Shown here one piece after another: positions 39,006 through 63,735 of a stretch of DNA of 64,000 nucleotides. The stretch comes from Haliclystus octoradiatus (taxonomy: Eukaryota > Cnidaria > Staurozoa > Stauromedusae > Haliclystidae), in NCBI GenBank assembly GCA_916610825.1, contig OU744451.1, positions 21,898,349 through 21,962,348 of the forward strand, read 5' to 3'. How positions within the stretch are numbered: the first letter of the stretch is position 1; every line of letters begins with the position of its first letter. Position numbers and translations under genes: made by a program. The notes below the pieces were generated by a model. That model made no database searches. It was not told the DNA's origin and saw only the letters and a program-made list of their open reading frames with translations.

Positions 39006-42000
39006 ATGGTCAAGCACAACAACGTTCTTCCTAATCAACATTTTCACAAAAACTGGCAAGATTATGTCAGGACATGGTTTAACCAACCAGCAAGGAAGAA
39101 GAGAAGACGAGTAAACCGTCAAACTAAGGCCGCTCGCATTGCTCCTCGTCCAGTCAGTGGATCATTAAGACCAGTTGTACAATGCCCAACATTTAAATAC
39201 AACAGCCGTGTTCGTGCTGGACGTGGCTTCACATTCGAGGAGCTGAAGGTTAGCAAATAACTACGAAAAGATATTACGATAATTATGATGATATCCATAT
39301 CAAATTAGAAAGGATACTAGAAAAATCTGGTCATAATTTAGTAATAATACCTTGGAAGAATATATTTTGTAACCTCAAAATTCTAGCCAAATCCCACACT
39401 GTACCTACTTTTAGATTGAAAACCGATTCAAGCCGATTGAAAACATCGCAATTTTATTACGCAGTGGATATTGTTCAGGCTGCCGGAAAGTTGTTCTCAG
39501 AAGATAATGTTCCGTGCGTCCTTTGCGCATGCGTAGATATATAGTAAACATGGACATCAACCCAAATTAAATCTTGAAAAAGAATTCATAGCACCCTAGA
39601 TTGGTTCGACTGTTTGGAATAAATATAAGACAAAAACGATATTCAACATATCTATGCATTCATAATTTTATTCTGTGTTTGATTTATCGAATCTTTTCAG
39701 CGACGTGGCCCAGAATTTTCAATATTGGAGTGTTGTGACTTTTATTCCCAAGGTTTCAGAGAATACTTACGTAGGCTAATAACATTTCAAAACATTTTTA
39801 CTTTGGTGATTGTAATAATTTGGGATAATAACTTATTAGTTATTTCTTATCCTGTAACTGATACTATATGCCTACTAATTCTGATTTTGTCGTATACCAA
39901 AAGTCAAAACTCAAAATCGAAGCCGATCATTCTCTTTTTCTATAAATTTATGAGCATGATTTGGTGTGGTATCTAGCATTGTGAATCTGTTATAAAGTGT
40001 TTTCACCCTCTAGCACTTTCAATTTATATTCTTTTATATATTCTACGATTAAATTGTTGAATAGAATTGTTATTAACATGCTCGAGGAACAGGACCGTCC
40101 GTCGCTATGGCATCTTGAACTAATGTGAGAGAAAAGCAAACAACAGATAACGCATGCACAAAAGACGCAAGGAACATTATCGCTAGTAATCAGGATTCCG
40201 GCTGCCGGAACATTATCCACTTCGATTTTATTACACGGGAAAGGCATAAAACATAGGAATAGCCTTTGCCCCCAATCTTCGAATATGGTGTGTGATGCAT
40301 ACTACTTATGGGTTATGACTAAGAAATGGGATTAATTTTTCAACTTTGAGCCCACAGCGTAATGATCAATTGTCTGCCTTTGAGTATATTTAATTGTATC
40401 TCAAAGAAGGAATAATTTAAGCCATGTGTGTTTGAGATACCAGGTGCTCATGGCAACATTTCTGTATGGGTTCAAATGCCACTTCATTTCCTATCTTGTA
40501 AAGTTAATTTGCTCAATATACCCCTATGCTGCAGATTGAAAGATGGACGTTTAGCGAGGTAGAATATATGAGAGTTTGCATAAAGAAATAAAATCAGTTT
40601 TATTCAGTTTAGGGATGTTGAGCAAAAGTAAAAATAAAAATATTGACATAAATACCAATTCAAAAGGTTCCCAATTAATGCTTATGATGTTCTATTCAAA
40701 ATTACTTTTTTGCAATTCACCAAACGCGGTCTAGCCTGCGTACCAGCCCCTATGTTTTTCTGAAACCATAGGGTCTGTGAACTAATGTGTGATTTTCAGC
40801 GCAACAAGTTCCCATGAGTTTGGAATATAATTTATGCATTACGTTGTCTTATCATTAAAATAATTGTCGCCGCTGATAACTATTACGTGTTTGACAAAGA
40901 GCTGTGATTTTATGACGATTGATGTTTTGTGACAGTGTGTAAATTGGAGTGTGAATAATTTACCAATTTATAAAGGTGCTATTTTCATTGGGCTGAGAAT
41001 CACACATTAGTTCACAGACCCTATGGTTTTAGAAATGAACCTCGGGGCTGGTATGCAGGCTAAGCTCGGTCATGCAATCCAAATTTCAAGCACAGCTTAA
41101 TGCAAGCTCTCAATCCGCTTCATACAAACACTTGCCATTTCTAACATGCTCTTTTGACGTTCAAGAGCTCATTTGGGTTGATTTAGGAAAAAATTTTAAT
41201 AAATTTAGAGTCCTAAATTTTTTACAGTATCATCACATAATTTGATAATGTTGACTTATATTCTTGCCCGATTTATATATCCTTTTTAGTTAAGAAGAGT
41301 TTGACCGCAAATATCGTAGCCTTCTAGTCTGCTTCAAGCTGTGATCCCACATTCCATGTAGGGAGAACAGTAGCAGCGCTTGTTGAATTCAAGCATAGTT
41401 TATTTCAATATGTGCTCCTTCAGAAATATATCACCAGAGTGCAACAAAATGTTGGATAGCCTTCTGGAATCCTAGAACATTTTCTTCTGAACTTTTGATG
41501 TTTAATTTTGATCTACCTGTATAACTTGGAAAATATCAATTTCCCTCATAACTAACCCTCGCCTTCCAGGATTCCTACTTTAGTCGAACCCTGTATATAG
41601 TTGTCACATATAAGACGTTTATTCTATTTCTGAAATTTAGAATTCAATGTATACGATATCTGTGTTGTTATCACTGTTCTGTATTACAAATTTTATTGGA
41701 AAACTCAATTAATAAAATTCTAACAAGAGAATTTTCAGATGTTAGGTAAATTTCAGACTATTTCTACTCCTCAAAACCTTGATATTGCCTGTCTTCCATG
41801 TAAACTTTTTTATAAATCATAAAAATTACTCAATTTCAGGCATTAGCTAGGTAGGCCCTATTCAGTTTTATTTGTGTTCTCATGTCTGCTAAATTTATTT
41901 TAACGTATTCCAAAGAAAATTATTTTTTGATCATAATGTGACACCCCAGTTACAGAAAGTATTGATTGCATGTAAATTCAGACTTGAGATCAAATACTTT

Positions 42001-43596
42001 CTCATCAGTTTATCATTTTGAAATCAATTTATTCATGTATTTCACCATTGCTGTACGCACGTATTCACATGTTATTTTTGCATATTATTTGTAAAGGCTG
42101 CTGGAGTTTCACCCAAACTCGCCCAATGTATTGGAATCTCAGTCGACCACAGGCGAAGAAACAAGTCAACAGAATCTCTCCGCGCTAATGTTCAACGTCT
42201 AAAGGAATACCGCAGCAAATTGATTGTGTTCCCCAAGAAACAGAGCAAACCTAAACAGGGTGATAGTGAGGTATGTAACTTATGCAACATTGATCTGTGT
42301 AAAATTAGACAATCAAGCTAATAGACACTGAGTGTCACAAATCTCAAACGGCAGGATTCTCTCTAAAACATATTATTCACATTGAAAGTACTTACTGTTC
42401 CTTGTTCACGTCACATTTTATTTTAAACCCCAAATTTTAAATTTATCTCTATTACTATATAAAAATGACCTGAAATCTCTAAAGGCTCTAGGTCCCAAGC
42501 AAGGTCCCAAGGATAATTTCAAAATTTATTCAGAAAATTCAAGCCCACAAATTTAACAAAGGCGTGGCGTGGACCATGGAAGGATTTTAGTAAATCACGG
42601 TCCACACAATAGTATTATTCAGACAAATTCACAACAGAGTGGTTGTCTTTTCTGAATTTAAAGTCACAGATGTCCTCATTCTCATCAACGGATGCTTTAA
42701 AAAAGTATGCTTGCAGCTCACAGTTCACATAAGTATAATTTTTTCTTAAAATCAACAAAATGAGGACAGACCACGGCCAGATCTGTCTATTTCTAAAATA
42801 ATTAATATCTCTAATGCTCAATTGATAATACCCTCCTCTATAATCAAAAAGCTCCGCTTTTTGTTTCAACATTTTTTGCCGTGTTCCCATTTCGTTAAGC
42901 CCCAGTCAAATGACTTTTTACTTTGCCAATATTCGTAGGATTTTGTTGAATTCAACATAATCCTATGAATGTTGGCGAAATAAAAAGTCATTTGGCAACC
43001 TCGCCTCTTGGGATTTTGTTGATTGATATTGAATTTCATGTTTTTGAATTTTGAATACATTCAAAAATTTTGCCAACATTGGTAGATTTTTTTTTGATTT
43101 CTATTGTTCATGAAGAAATCACCGATGTTGACGATCTGGCCAAATGACTTTTTAGTTCGACAATATTCATAGGGTTTTGTTGAAAATATGAACCTTCTTC
43201 TGATTGGTCAACAATGACATAGCTTGACTTAGGATTGTCGGCCTCAATTCACTAGTCACCAATACTCAAAAATAACCTCTGTTGATGGAAATTCATTCAA
43301 CCAAATCCTATGAATGTTGGCAAAATTAAAATGTCATTTTGCAGGTGCTTTATTATCATTATTTTCATTTCTTACAACAGGCTTCCGAATTGGAATTAGC
43401 CACTCAACTCCAAGGACAAGTCCTCCCCATCCATCAATCTAAACCATCTAACAAAGCTAGGTTGATTACCGAAGACGAAAAGAAATTCAGTGCTTTCCGT
43501 TCAATGCGTGTTGCTCGTGCCAACGCTCGTCTCGTTGGTATCCGTGCCAAACGAGCGAGAGAGGCTGCTGAGGATAATCCATTGAAGAAGAAGTAA
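39006..43596 (+). CDS. RPL13: Ribosomal protein L13 (eL13), 60S subunit
   Basis: Three coding exons, 39006-39248, 42097-42270 and 43381-43596, all joined in phase 0, encode 210 residues (human protein: 211). Diagnostic stretches are [82 protein letters not shown] and [20 protein letters not shown]. It is a structural protein of the large ribosomal subunit. The start codon is the one matching the family N-terminus and follows an acceptor by one base, implying a separate untranslated first exon. Intron 2 holds two inverted-repeat elements and intron 3 two more. Nothing suggests a pseudogene: introns, frame and splice sites are all intact. Confidence 0.97.
39461..40224 (-). mobile_element. Mutator-like non-autonomous element, copy 2, with 10-bp target duplication
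   Basis: GCAGTGGATATTGTTCAGGC at the left, GCTGCCGGAACATTATCCAC at the right, interior inverted relative to 34474-35269. ATTTTATTAC flanks both sides exactly (39451-39460 and 40225-40234). A 9-10 bp duplication is typical of Mutator-like elements. It lies in RPL13 intron 2. Confidence 0.8.
40732..41062. mobile_element. Miniature element with about 68-bp inverted ends
   Basis: TAGCCTGCGTACCAGCCCC and ACCATAGGGTCTGTGAACTA on the left are inverted on the right (TAGTTCACAGACCCTATGGT, GGGGCTGGTATGCAGGCTA). About 331 bp, in RPL13 intron 2. A decayed copy is at 3628-3815. Confidence 0.8.
42907..42994. repeat. Near-perfect 88-bp palindrome in RPL13 intron 3
   Basis: CAAATGACTTTTTACTTTGC... (42907-42950) is mirrored without a loop by 42951-42994 (ending GAAATAAAAAGTCATTTG), with a handful of mismatches. 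Same family as 43141-43342. Confidence 0.8.
43141..43342. repeat. Second AAATGACTTTTTA inverted-repeat element, ending next to RPL13 exon 3
   Basis: CAAATGACTTTTTAGTTCGA (43141-43160) and CAATATTCATAGGGTTTTGT are mirrored by AAATCCTATGAATGTTGGCA and ATGTCATTTTG (to about 43341). It ends some 40 bp before the exon at 43381. Confidence 0.7.
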
Positions 43597-46500
43597 ACGT
43601 GTTGTATTGACTGCGTGAAAATATACTACAAAATTTAAATTATATTGTTTTTTATTTGGTATGATAGTTCTTGTGTCTCTTGTTTCTAGTAAAACTAACC
43701 ACATCTATGGTAGTTTCTCATGCCTATTATTTCTTGTAAAACTAATTATCACATTTAGTCATTCATCGAGTAGTTGAGCGGTGACTATGAAACACTAGGC
43801 AAGAGCCTCTATCTCGTGTTCCGCTCCATGAAACTGAGAGTCGCTGCATTCGTATGAAATGGAGTTCTGACGTAATGCACACAGGCTAACGGCGTTTGAC
43901 TAATGAAACACTTTTATAAACTTTTCAAGGAACATACTGAGAATGCAGTAGACCTATTCTATTAACTTTGAGTGCAGATTGTTATATATGAAATCATGAT
44001 GAAATGGAAGATGACAACGTCTCCCTGAGAAGTTCCACATTAAATTTCCGTTAAAATATATTTCCTCTTTTAATATGGATGATTTTCTGTCTATTGGAAA
44101 CTCAATTTTGGTCCCTTGCTATTTGAAATGTGCCCTCGTAATGATGTACTATTTATCAACAAATTTCAAGGTTATGAACGTGTAGTGCTTGTAGCAGTCC
44201 GTTGCCTTATTGCATCCGTGTATCATATATATATTTAATGTAATGACGGAATTTGAAAATGAAGTCGGGCTCATGGCACGATATATTTAACAAGACCAGC
44301 TGATCCTGCACGCTGCAACTTGCCTTTTTGTCGGATTGGTTGCAAACTGGAAGGAGAGAAATTTGAAATTGAGACTAGCCTAATGTAAACGTTTCAAGTA
44401 TGGCTGAGAAACTATGTAAGTTTTCAAGCAGGCTACTGTGAGTTTAACCCAAAACCATCCATTTACGGATTGTATATAATAGATGGCTCTGGTTTAGATT
44501 TTAATCACTTGTATTGATTTTTGAGCTATTCAAACCATCTACACGTTGTAATCCCATATTCTTAAGGTTTAGGCTTTTCCAAAAATATTGACGTCAAGGT
44601 CCCCATTAATTGAGAATTCTCAGACAATAGCTGTTTAATTAGTGAGCATTTATGTAATGTTTCTAATGCGGGTATCAATGGCTTTTTATTTTGGGGTGGG
44701 GGTGACCCAGGCAAAAAACTTGTGCAAAAGTCATTCAACCCCATGGGGTATGAGGGCGTTTGTTATAAAAAATTTCCTTCCCCCAGGTAGAAAAAAGTAT
44801 TGGAAATGATGAATTTCTTGATTTTCTAACATAGGATTCAACAACAATATGCAAAGAATTACACAATTGTACAAGAGCTTTGCATAAGAAATACGAATGA
44901 AGAAACACTGAGATGCATTCAGTTCATAATGGGCCCATACACTTGTAAAACGGCTGACCAGAATTACAAATAGGCCTACCGTTGGTTATCCCCCTACAGT
45001 AATTTCCTGCTTTAGCAAAGCGGAGAAAATCCCCCTCCATCAGGGGCACATGTTCTCTCCCAAATCTCAACCAATCCCCCTGGGTCGTTGGGGGTCACTC
45101 TTGGGAAAGCTCGCTGATTCCCACATAATGTAACGGCAAGCTAGCTTTGATTATAGCCCTAATATACACAAACAAATAAAACTATTTAGATCAGAGTGTG
45201 CAAATTTCAATATTTTCAATCTATCTACGGCATACCTGACCTTGCGGCTGTTTGACCGGCAGCTAGTCATTTACATCACTTCAGTACGCATGTCGCATGC
45301 GCAACAAAAGTGTTTGTTGGTAACATGAGGGTGATTGGCATTTGGCATGTCGCTGCCAGTAGTTTTGCCTGAAATATATGTACTGATATGACATCAAACT
45401 CAGAATATAGCAAAAGATTCTATTAGTCCCGATTTGTAGCTTATCCTAACCATAATCACAAAGTTCTCCTATGTTTAGTTTGATTGGAATTTTAAACCCA
45501 AACTTCATCTCGTAATTGCTGATAGTCTGATTGGAATTTTAATCCCAAACCTTTTTTCGTAATTGCCGAATTTCAACTTCTTTTTGGTACGTTTGACATT
45601 GGATGTCAGCAGTTACCGTCAATCCACTTGTTGCCATCAATCAAAGTTTAGTAATTTTTGTATTTCCCTACCAAAGTTGCCTGCCGCATACCACCATTTG
45701 AAATAGACTATTTCTAGAGGGGCCCTATAGGAGTGGCTCGTCTCGCTAAGAGAAACAATTGTAAATGCTCTGTAATGATCTCAACCGCAACACTGCATAT
45801 CAAGTCCTACAGATTGCAGGGAAAGTCGGCCTTGGTTGTTAATGACCACTACAGACAGGTGGCTGCTGCATAGAGGTGACCGTTATAACATATCTCACTG
45901 CAATATGTGTCTCTGTCAAATCATAACCCAGGGCTACTGAGAGAAGCTAAGTGAGGCAATCACCACAGGGACTGGGCGTAGTTAATAGTTTAATGTCAAT
46001 GAGATTCAAATTAAAATAATGAAAATGAATCATATATCAGAAAGAGCCTAAAGATCTTCAAAGTTCTGCTGCCCAATGAGATGCAAGCAATTTCTGCCTC
46101 TAAACTGTTTCCATGGAAGCACAACTAGATGCCTAAGGCTAACAGATTAGTCAAAAATTTAAAAAAGATTTGAAATCTTTAGCCTAGGTTCCTGGACTCC
46201 ATTTCATCAAATTATATAGTAAGCATTTGTGTTTTCTGAATCTTGTGTTTCTTCTACAATAATGAAAAACACAATCGGCTAGGTTTTTGCTAACTTCCCC
46301 TGCAAAAAAGGAATTCATGAGCAGTTCATGAACGTTAAATGGCCCCAGTTTTTCATGAAATATTCATGATTTGCTCATGAACAGTTCATGAACCTTTACA
46401 AACAGTTCATGAACAGTTCATGAACCTTTACAAACAGTTCATGGACAGTTCATGAACCTTTACAAACAGTTCATGAACAGTTCATGAACCTTTACAAACT

Positions 46501-47225
46501 GTTCATGAACAGTTCATGAACCTTTACAAACAGTTCATGAACAGTTCATGAACCTTTACAAACAATTCATGAACAGTTCATGAACCGTTACAAACAGTTC
46601 ATGAAAAATTGGGGCCATTTAGCATTCATGAACTGTTCATCAACTCCTGAACTGTTTTTCGCAGAGGTTGGTCCGTCAAAACGTTCACCCTGGAATCCTA
46701 CAACATTGATCTTTAAATAATAAAAATATTAATTTTCCTTTGTCGGACTTCCATGAATATATTGATTTGTCTTTGACTTATTAAATTCCTACTTTTATCG
46801 AATCCTGGTTGCTGTTCCTATTTAAAACTCTTTGAGCAGAGGAAAACACAACAAACCAAAACATATATGAGATTATGAAAGTAAATTGGTTATTCACAAA
46901 ATCTTGAATCTTGCTTGATAATTAATTAAAAAAAGAAAGATTTTCAATATAAGTTTTCAAGATCACATGACTTGTTATTCCTTTGAACACCATAACAGAT
47001 TTAATAAATACAAAATTGTTTGAAAATCACATTAATAAATCGATCTCAATTTTTCTAATTGTGAACTTTCCAAATTCGTTTATTTGACAGGGTCTTATCA
47101 TCATATCTTTATACAATAATTACTCTTTTTCTCTCTGTCTCTCTCTCTATATATATATTCAATTTGTTGAGATCGCAATAACCCTGTGGAAAATACGTGA
47201 TTGATTAATTTAATATTTTTTTATG
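43597..47225. other. Spacer between RPL13 and the CNTNAP-like gene: no gene seen
   Basis: It holds a truncated SINE B piece (about 45700-45840) joined to a Tc1/mariner-like piece (45842-45900), the 46297-46667 palindrome element and a CT/TA-rich run near 47130-47160. No conserved coding segment is seen on either strand. The RPL13 3' UTR should start at 43597, but no clear AATAAA was found nearby. Confidence 0.5.
46297..46667. mobile_element. CCCCTGC-family element with 32-bp palindromic tandem repeat
   Basis: Starts CCCCTGCAAAAAAGGAATTC and ends GTTTTTCGCAGAGG. The interior is about seven copies of a 32-bp unit made of two GTTCATGAAC palindromes plus TTTACAA (46380-46610). Flanking ATGAACGTTAAATGGCCCC is inverted at the far side (GGGGCCATTTAGCATTCAT). 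Confidence 0.8.
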
Positions 47226-59085
<11,860 letters not shown>

Positions 59086-62000
59086 CTTTTCCCTGTGTGT
59101 ATATATGAATGTATGTATGTCTATGATGCATCAAAGTATCTCTGTCTTTGGGTTATATATATTGCATCTCCTGTTTTTCCACCATTGGACAGTCAGTCAG
59201 TCAGCACGCTATAGTATATAGTGTCAGGTCGCGCCTTCACAGTATTGCACCTGCCTTCTTCGTCAAATCATTTCTGATGTAAATAAACTATTGTTGTTAG
59301 TAATAATCACCACCTATAAATAATAAACAGAAAACATTTTAGATAGCAACATGATTTATATATTGAAACTGAATTTTTCTCACTATCATATATATATATA
59401 TATATATATATTGAGATGAAACAATGAACAGTTTAGGAGATAAAAAAGTCACAACTTCTATAAACTTGTGTTTTAGTTCTATAAAGTATAGAGATTAATT
59501 ATTAAAACGTTGATCAATAGAGGTGTACGACATGCATTGTATTATTGTGTCAGATCAAAGCCAATCTAATTATCTAATCAAAAAGTGTAATTTCTTATTC
59601 TAACAATTTTTTAAAGAAATTATATGAAAACAGAAAGACTAATTCCAATAAAAAAAATGTTTTGGTATAACTATATCATATTACGTTCTTTAATAACGTA
59701 GCCCATATATCGTGTATGGTTTAAAAAAATCTGATAAATGTTTTATTTTTGAAATACGCTAGGTTTCAATATTAACACAAAGATTACATTATATATCAGG
59801 CAGAACTATGTGATTTGCTTCAAATATTATATTCGGCAAGTACAATTATCATTAATATACAAATACACACATTTTCTGAGCATATCGATTTGTTTTTTCT
59901 TTAATTTAAGCCACTTATCACAAGCATTTCAATGGTTACAGTTAGCTACCTATCTTTTTGTATAACATATGTTCTTATAAAGACAAAAGTGTTTGTAGTC
60001 TTCTATCTTGTATATGATAGACAGTGTAAGTTACTGAGCTGGGATATTTCTAAGGTTTATATTGAGTGAAAACCTATATCTATCATTTCACCTGCTAGCG
60101 AACGCAACACCGCATTTCCTTCGTATGAGCTGCTTTAACACTATTATATCAATTGTATAGAAAGTTCATTCAGCTACTGTGTTTAGCTAAGCATGCAATA
60201 CATTTATTGTGAGAAAATTCCCGGGAAAGTTTCAAATGAAGCCATGAATGTAAACAAGGTCGTCATAAAAACATCTATAATTAGCCTAATGCATGTGTCA
60301 AATATTTTTCATTTCCAACAAACAAAGGACACCTCATCATCTCCACCCACCACTGTATTATATAATAAGGATACATACGTTATACGGCTTTTAAAGTGTA
60401 GGATCTTCAAGCATATAGCTATACCTGAAGGCTGAATAATTACAAGATATTTCCAATACCGCATAGGTCCTGTGTTAGTTCCTATCACGGTATTTGCGTT
60501 GATGAGCTGGGAAAATCTTCCTCAATTGAGGAGCCCTTATATTAATTAGCAGTGCCGTCCCATCATATATAACAGAATAAAAGGTGTTCTCGGCATTTTC
60601 ATATTTCATAATTACTATTATAAATTAATATAAATTCGCCTCAATAATTCCTTAAATACAACTTGTATTTGAAGCCGTATTTCAATCGACTTCAGTATTA
60701 CTCGAAATCATAAATTCACCTTAACAATTTTTTATATACTTGCTATAATTTCCCAGGATTTCAATTGAATTCATTATTAAAATAACCAACATCATTCTTC
60801 TTTATTATTCTAGATCGGTTTTCTATGACACGGGAGCTTTAAGGGTTGGCCAATATACAATTTAAGAGCAGGTGATATTATTTGAAAGAGAATATTTCAT
60901 ACAATTAATTCGACTAATACTACTGAATGTCATTTTGGAAATTTCAAATAAATCCCTTTGGAGGTGTGACAACATGTCGACTTTCTTGGAACTGAACGAA
61001 TTTTTGTCAAATGATTGATAGCTGTTATCTAAAAAGCAGCTTCTGAGCGAACCTATGTTAGTATAAATATTATTATTAGAACGCTATAACGCTGTTCCGA
61101 AAATAGAATTAATATAGGGCGTTGTTAAAATCCCTTATAATAATTATGTCGAATAATTATAAAATTGAGACAAAGATGAGGCAAAGCCTTGCCGTAACTC
61201 CAAGTTTCACGTGTTTATGGTTCACTTGTGTCGAATAATTATATATATTTTTTCATAATGTCGGTCTGCTCGCATACACGAAAGAATCATTTCTATAATT
61301 CCAAGGGATGTTAAGTTTATTTTGAGCAAAAATATATTATTTTATTGTAATGCAATACGAAGTTCTTATAATAAAACTATCCATATTGATTCCATTTTGA
61401 TACGATTTTATACATCAACAAAACGGCTGATTAATCAGGCCATTTTATATCTCTGCGAAAGAAAAACCGAGTTCTAACGTAAAGAAATGACTCAAAAATA
61501 AATTTATAAAAAACGATCTAGCAATTTGGCTATTTCTCGCATCTGTGATTGAACTTTGCCAATTTTGCATGACTATTCTAATGGAAATTTGAATATTTTC
61601 GTGTTGCGTGAAGTTTCCTCAGTTTCGAAAATTATAGATAAAATTTTTAATTAGTAACAATCAGATACAGTCAATTAGAAATTGTTTTATTTGAATGAGA
61701 TTACCATTAAAATCCATTTATGCAACAATGGTTGCATTTATGGAAAACGCTATAATTCTTTATCTGATGAATTCTCTAATATCGACAAACATACATAATC
61801 CACTAGAAAGAGATCAAATAACGATGGTCGCTCAAACAGGTGATGATTGGAACAAGATTTTTATTTACTGGTAGAAGTTACATCTATATAACTCATATCT
61901 ATTCTCTTGTTACATTTTGATTGTGAATTTAAGGTTTATTACAGATTTATTTTGAAAAAATTACGACTAGAGCGATACAAATTTCTCAGGGTCGTGGGTA

Positions 62001-63435
62001 GATCAAGGGGTAACTCAAGGACATTTTTATGACTTTTTATTGCTTCTTTTATCTGTGTTAAATTCTATTTTCAACCGATTTTCAAAATTCTTTTTGCATC
62101 TCGTACCTAAATGTATTCACTACAAATCTGTCTTTTATAAAATGAAAAATAAAAAAATTATTACAAACGTTATTACAAACGTTAGTCAGACAAAAAGTAA
62201 AGTTGAGTTTAAAAGTTGAGAAACTTTTTATTTTTTTAATTATACATGGTAGATTTGTGATAAATATACAAAGGCTTTTGAAAATCGATCGAAAATTTGA
62301 ATTTAATACAATTAAAAGGATTCATAAAAAATCATAAAATGTCCTTGAGTTACCCCCTGATCTAGCCGCGACCATTCCTCAGGGTCATATTTGCAAATTT
62401 TCGCGGGATCTTAACTTTCTTTCAGCGTGATTAAACTTCTTACTTAAAATACCCAAATTTTTATTAATTATAATATTTCTTTCGCTGTGATCTCCTCTAT
62501 CCTGCCGGGTTTATATTACCAAAGTATAGTGTATATAGAGCAAAGACGTTTTTCCTATTGGAATATTCATCAATGTTGATAGGAGTTTTAAGTAATTAAT
62601 AGCACGAAGTGCAAATAATTAAATGTGATATTGTAATATAGAAAAAATGATTAAGACTTGTATCATACGAAAGATGTATACTTGGGCTAGAAATTTATTT
62701 TACATAATTATACCCGTTTTGATTCATTTTAATTTCAATCGTAAAAATAGAAAAATAAAAAACAAAATTTTATATAATACACATCGATATTTGAAAAAAA
62801 AAGTTTTAATGTTCATAGAACTAGAACTAGAAATAGACTTTTTGTATTTTTGTCATGGTCTTATGCTCTGTTCTATCACTTTCTACTATACTATGCTTTT
62901 GCAAATCTGGTTGAAAACTCCAGCTGACGTCCTTGATTTCTTTCATTTTCACAGGAACTTACTATAAACAATGCAAACATGCACAATAAAATCCTCTTAT
63001 CTGCAACCTTGCTTTAAAACCCTAAAGACCATTTTCTGGTCAAGTCCTTGTTAAACAATTTCGTATAAATGCAAATTCGGATATATGCAATGAACACCGT
63101 TGAAAACTTTGACTTACAAGGCGGGTTACACTCATGGTTACACTGTACTAATTGCATACACTAAATAAACTATATTTTTTTTGCCTCAGTGGTACAATAA
63201 CCATTAAATTGTAAATATACAAATTATCATCTGTACTAATTATCTTTTTCATGATTGAATTACATAAAATTCAAAGCTAAAACTCACTCACGTTTATTAG
63301 CGTCATTATTTTCTATCAATACCGAAACATGACTGATTACTCGAATAAATATTTTGCTTAAGCGAGGTCAGCATTAAATATAGCTTAACATTTGCTTTAA
63401 AATAATGAAAACTATTTATTACGAAACATATATAT
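59086..63435. other. Region upstream of the CNTNAP-like gene: no gene seen
   Basis: The first 300 bp hold the 5' flank of the CNTNAP-like gene. A TA run lies at 59389-59411. Open frames in this region are short and AT-driven, without recognisable domains. The only structured item is the element at 61991-62372. Confidence 0.45.
61991..62372. mobile_element. Inverted-repeat element with about 50-bp ends and 9-10 bp target duplication
   Basis: GATCAAGGGGTAACTCAAGG followed by ACATTTTTATGA on the left is inverted on the right (TCATAAAATGTCCTTGAGTT, ACCCCCTGATCTAGC). ATTTCTCAGG (61981-61990) and ATTCCTCAGG (62374-62383) flank it. No coding capacity. Confidence 0.75.
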
Positions 63436-63437
63436 AT

Positions 63438-63487
63438 AGCAGCAGACAAGTACATGTTTCTGGCCATTAGCCTTCATCAGTACTGCT
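63438..63487 (-). ncRNA. Hammerhead ribozyme (type I), all core positions canonical
   Basis: Minus strand: GCAGTA (stem I), CTGATGA (63474-63480), stem II AGGC-TAATG-GCCA, GAAAC (63456-63460), ATGTACTT, GTC (63445-63447), TGCTGC (stem I). Stem I pairs at six of six positions (one G-U). Stem III is AC/GT or ACA/TGT. The cleavage triplet GTC is canonical. The closing pair of stem II is A-A, a mild weakness. It should cleave if transcribed on the minus strand. Confidence 0.75.
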
Positions 63488-63689
63488 CAGTGAGCGAACA
63501 AGGAACTGACTTCAGTATACACCTAAGTCAAGATGAGTTAGAAATGTGGTGAAAAAATTCATCACATCAAAAAAACATCTGTGCCATACCAGAGTGCTCA
63601 AACTACCGAAGTAGTGGGCAATGCATAATGTATATATATATAACATACATATATATACCATAGAATGTATCACATATTTTTTACAGATT

Positions 63690-63735
63690 AAATTGCCTGA
63701 TGATCGCCTTGGCGTGAAACTAATAGTAGCAAATA
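63690..63735 (+). ncRNA. Hammerhead ribozyme (type I), core intact
   Basis: ATTGC, CTGATGA (63697-63703), stem II TCGC-CTTG-GCGT, GAAAC (63716-63720), TAATA, GTA (63726-63728), GCAAAT. Stem III AC/GT, stem I four to five pairs. Same family as 20993-21038 and 54968-55014. It lies 200 bp from, and opposite to, the ribozyme at 63438-63487. Confidence 0.75.

Noticed and set aside
38667-43380. C/D-box snoRNAs in RPL13 introns
   Set aside because: Some RTGATGA words occur (for example near 38733 and 39280), but no CTGA at the right distance with terminal pairing was found.
61768-61800. CTGATGA near 61768 as a hammerhead
   Set aside because: No GAAAC at a fitting distance and no stem II.
62647-62967. 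106-residue plus-strand frame
   Set aside because: Composition fits random AT-rich sequence; no motif or neighbour supports it.
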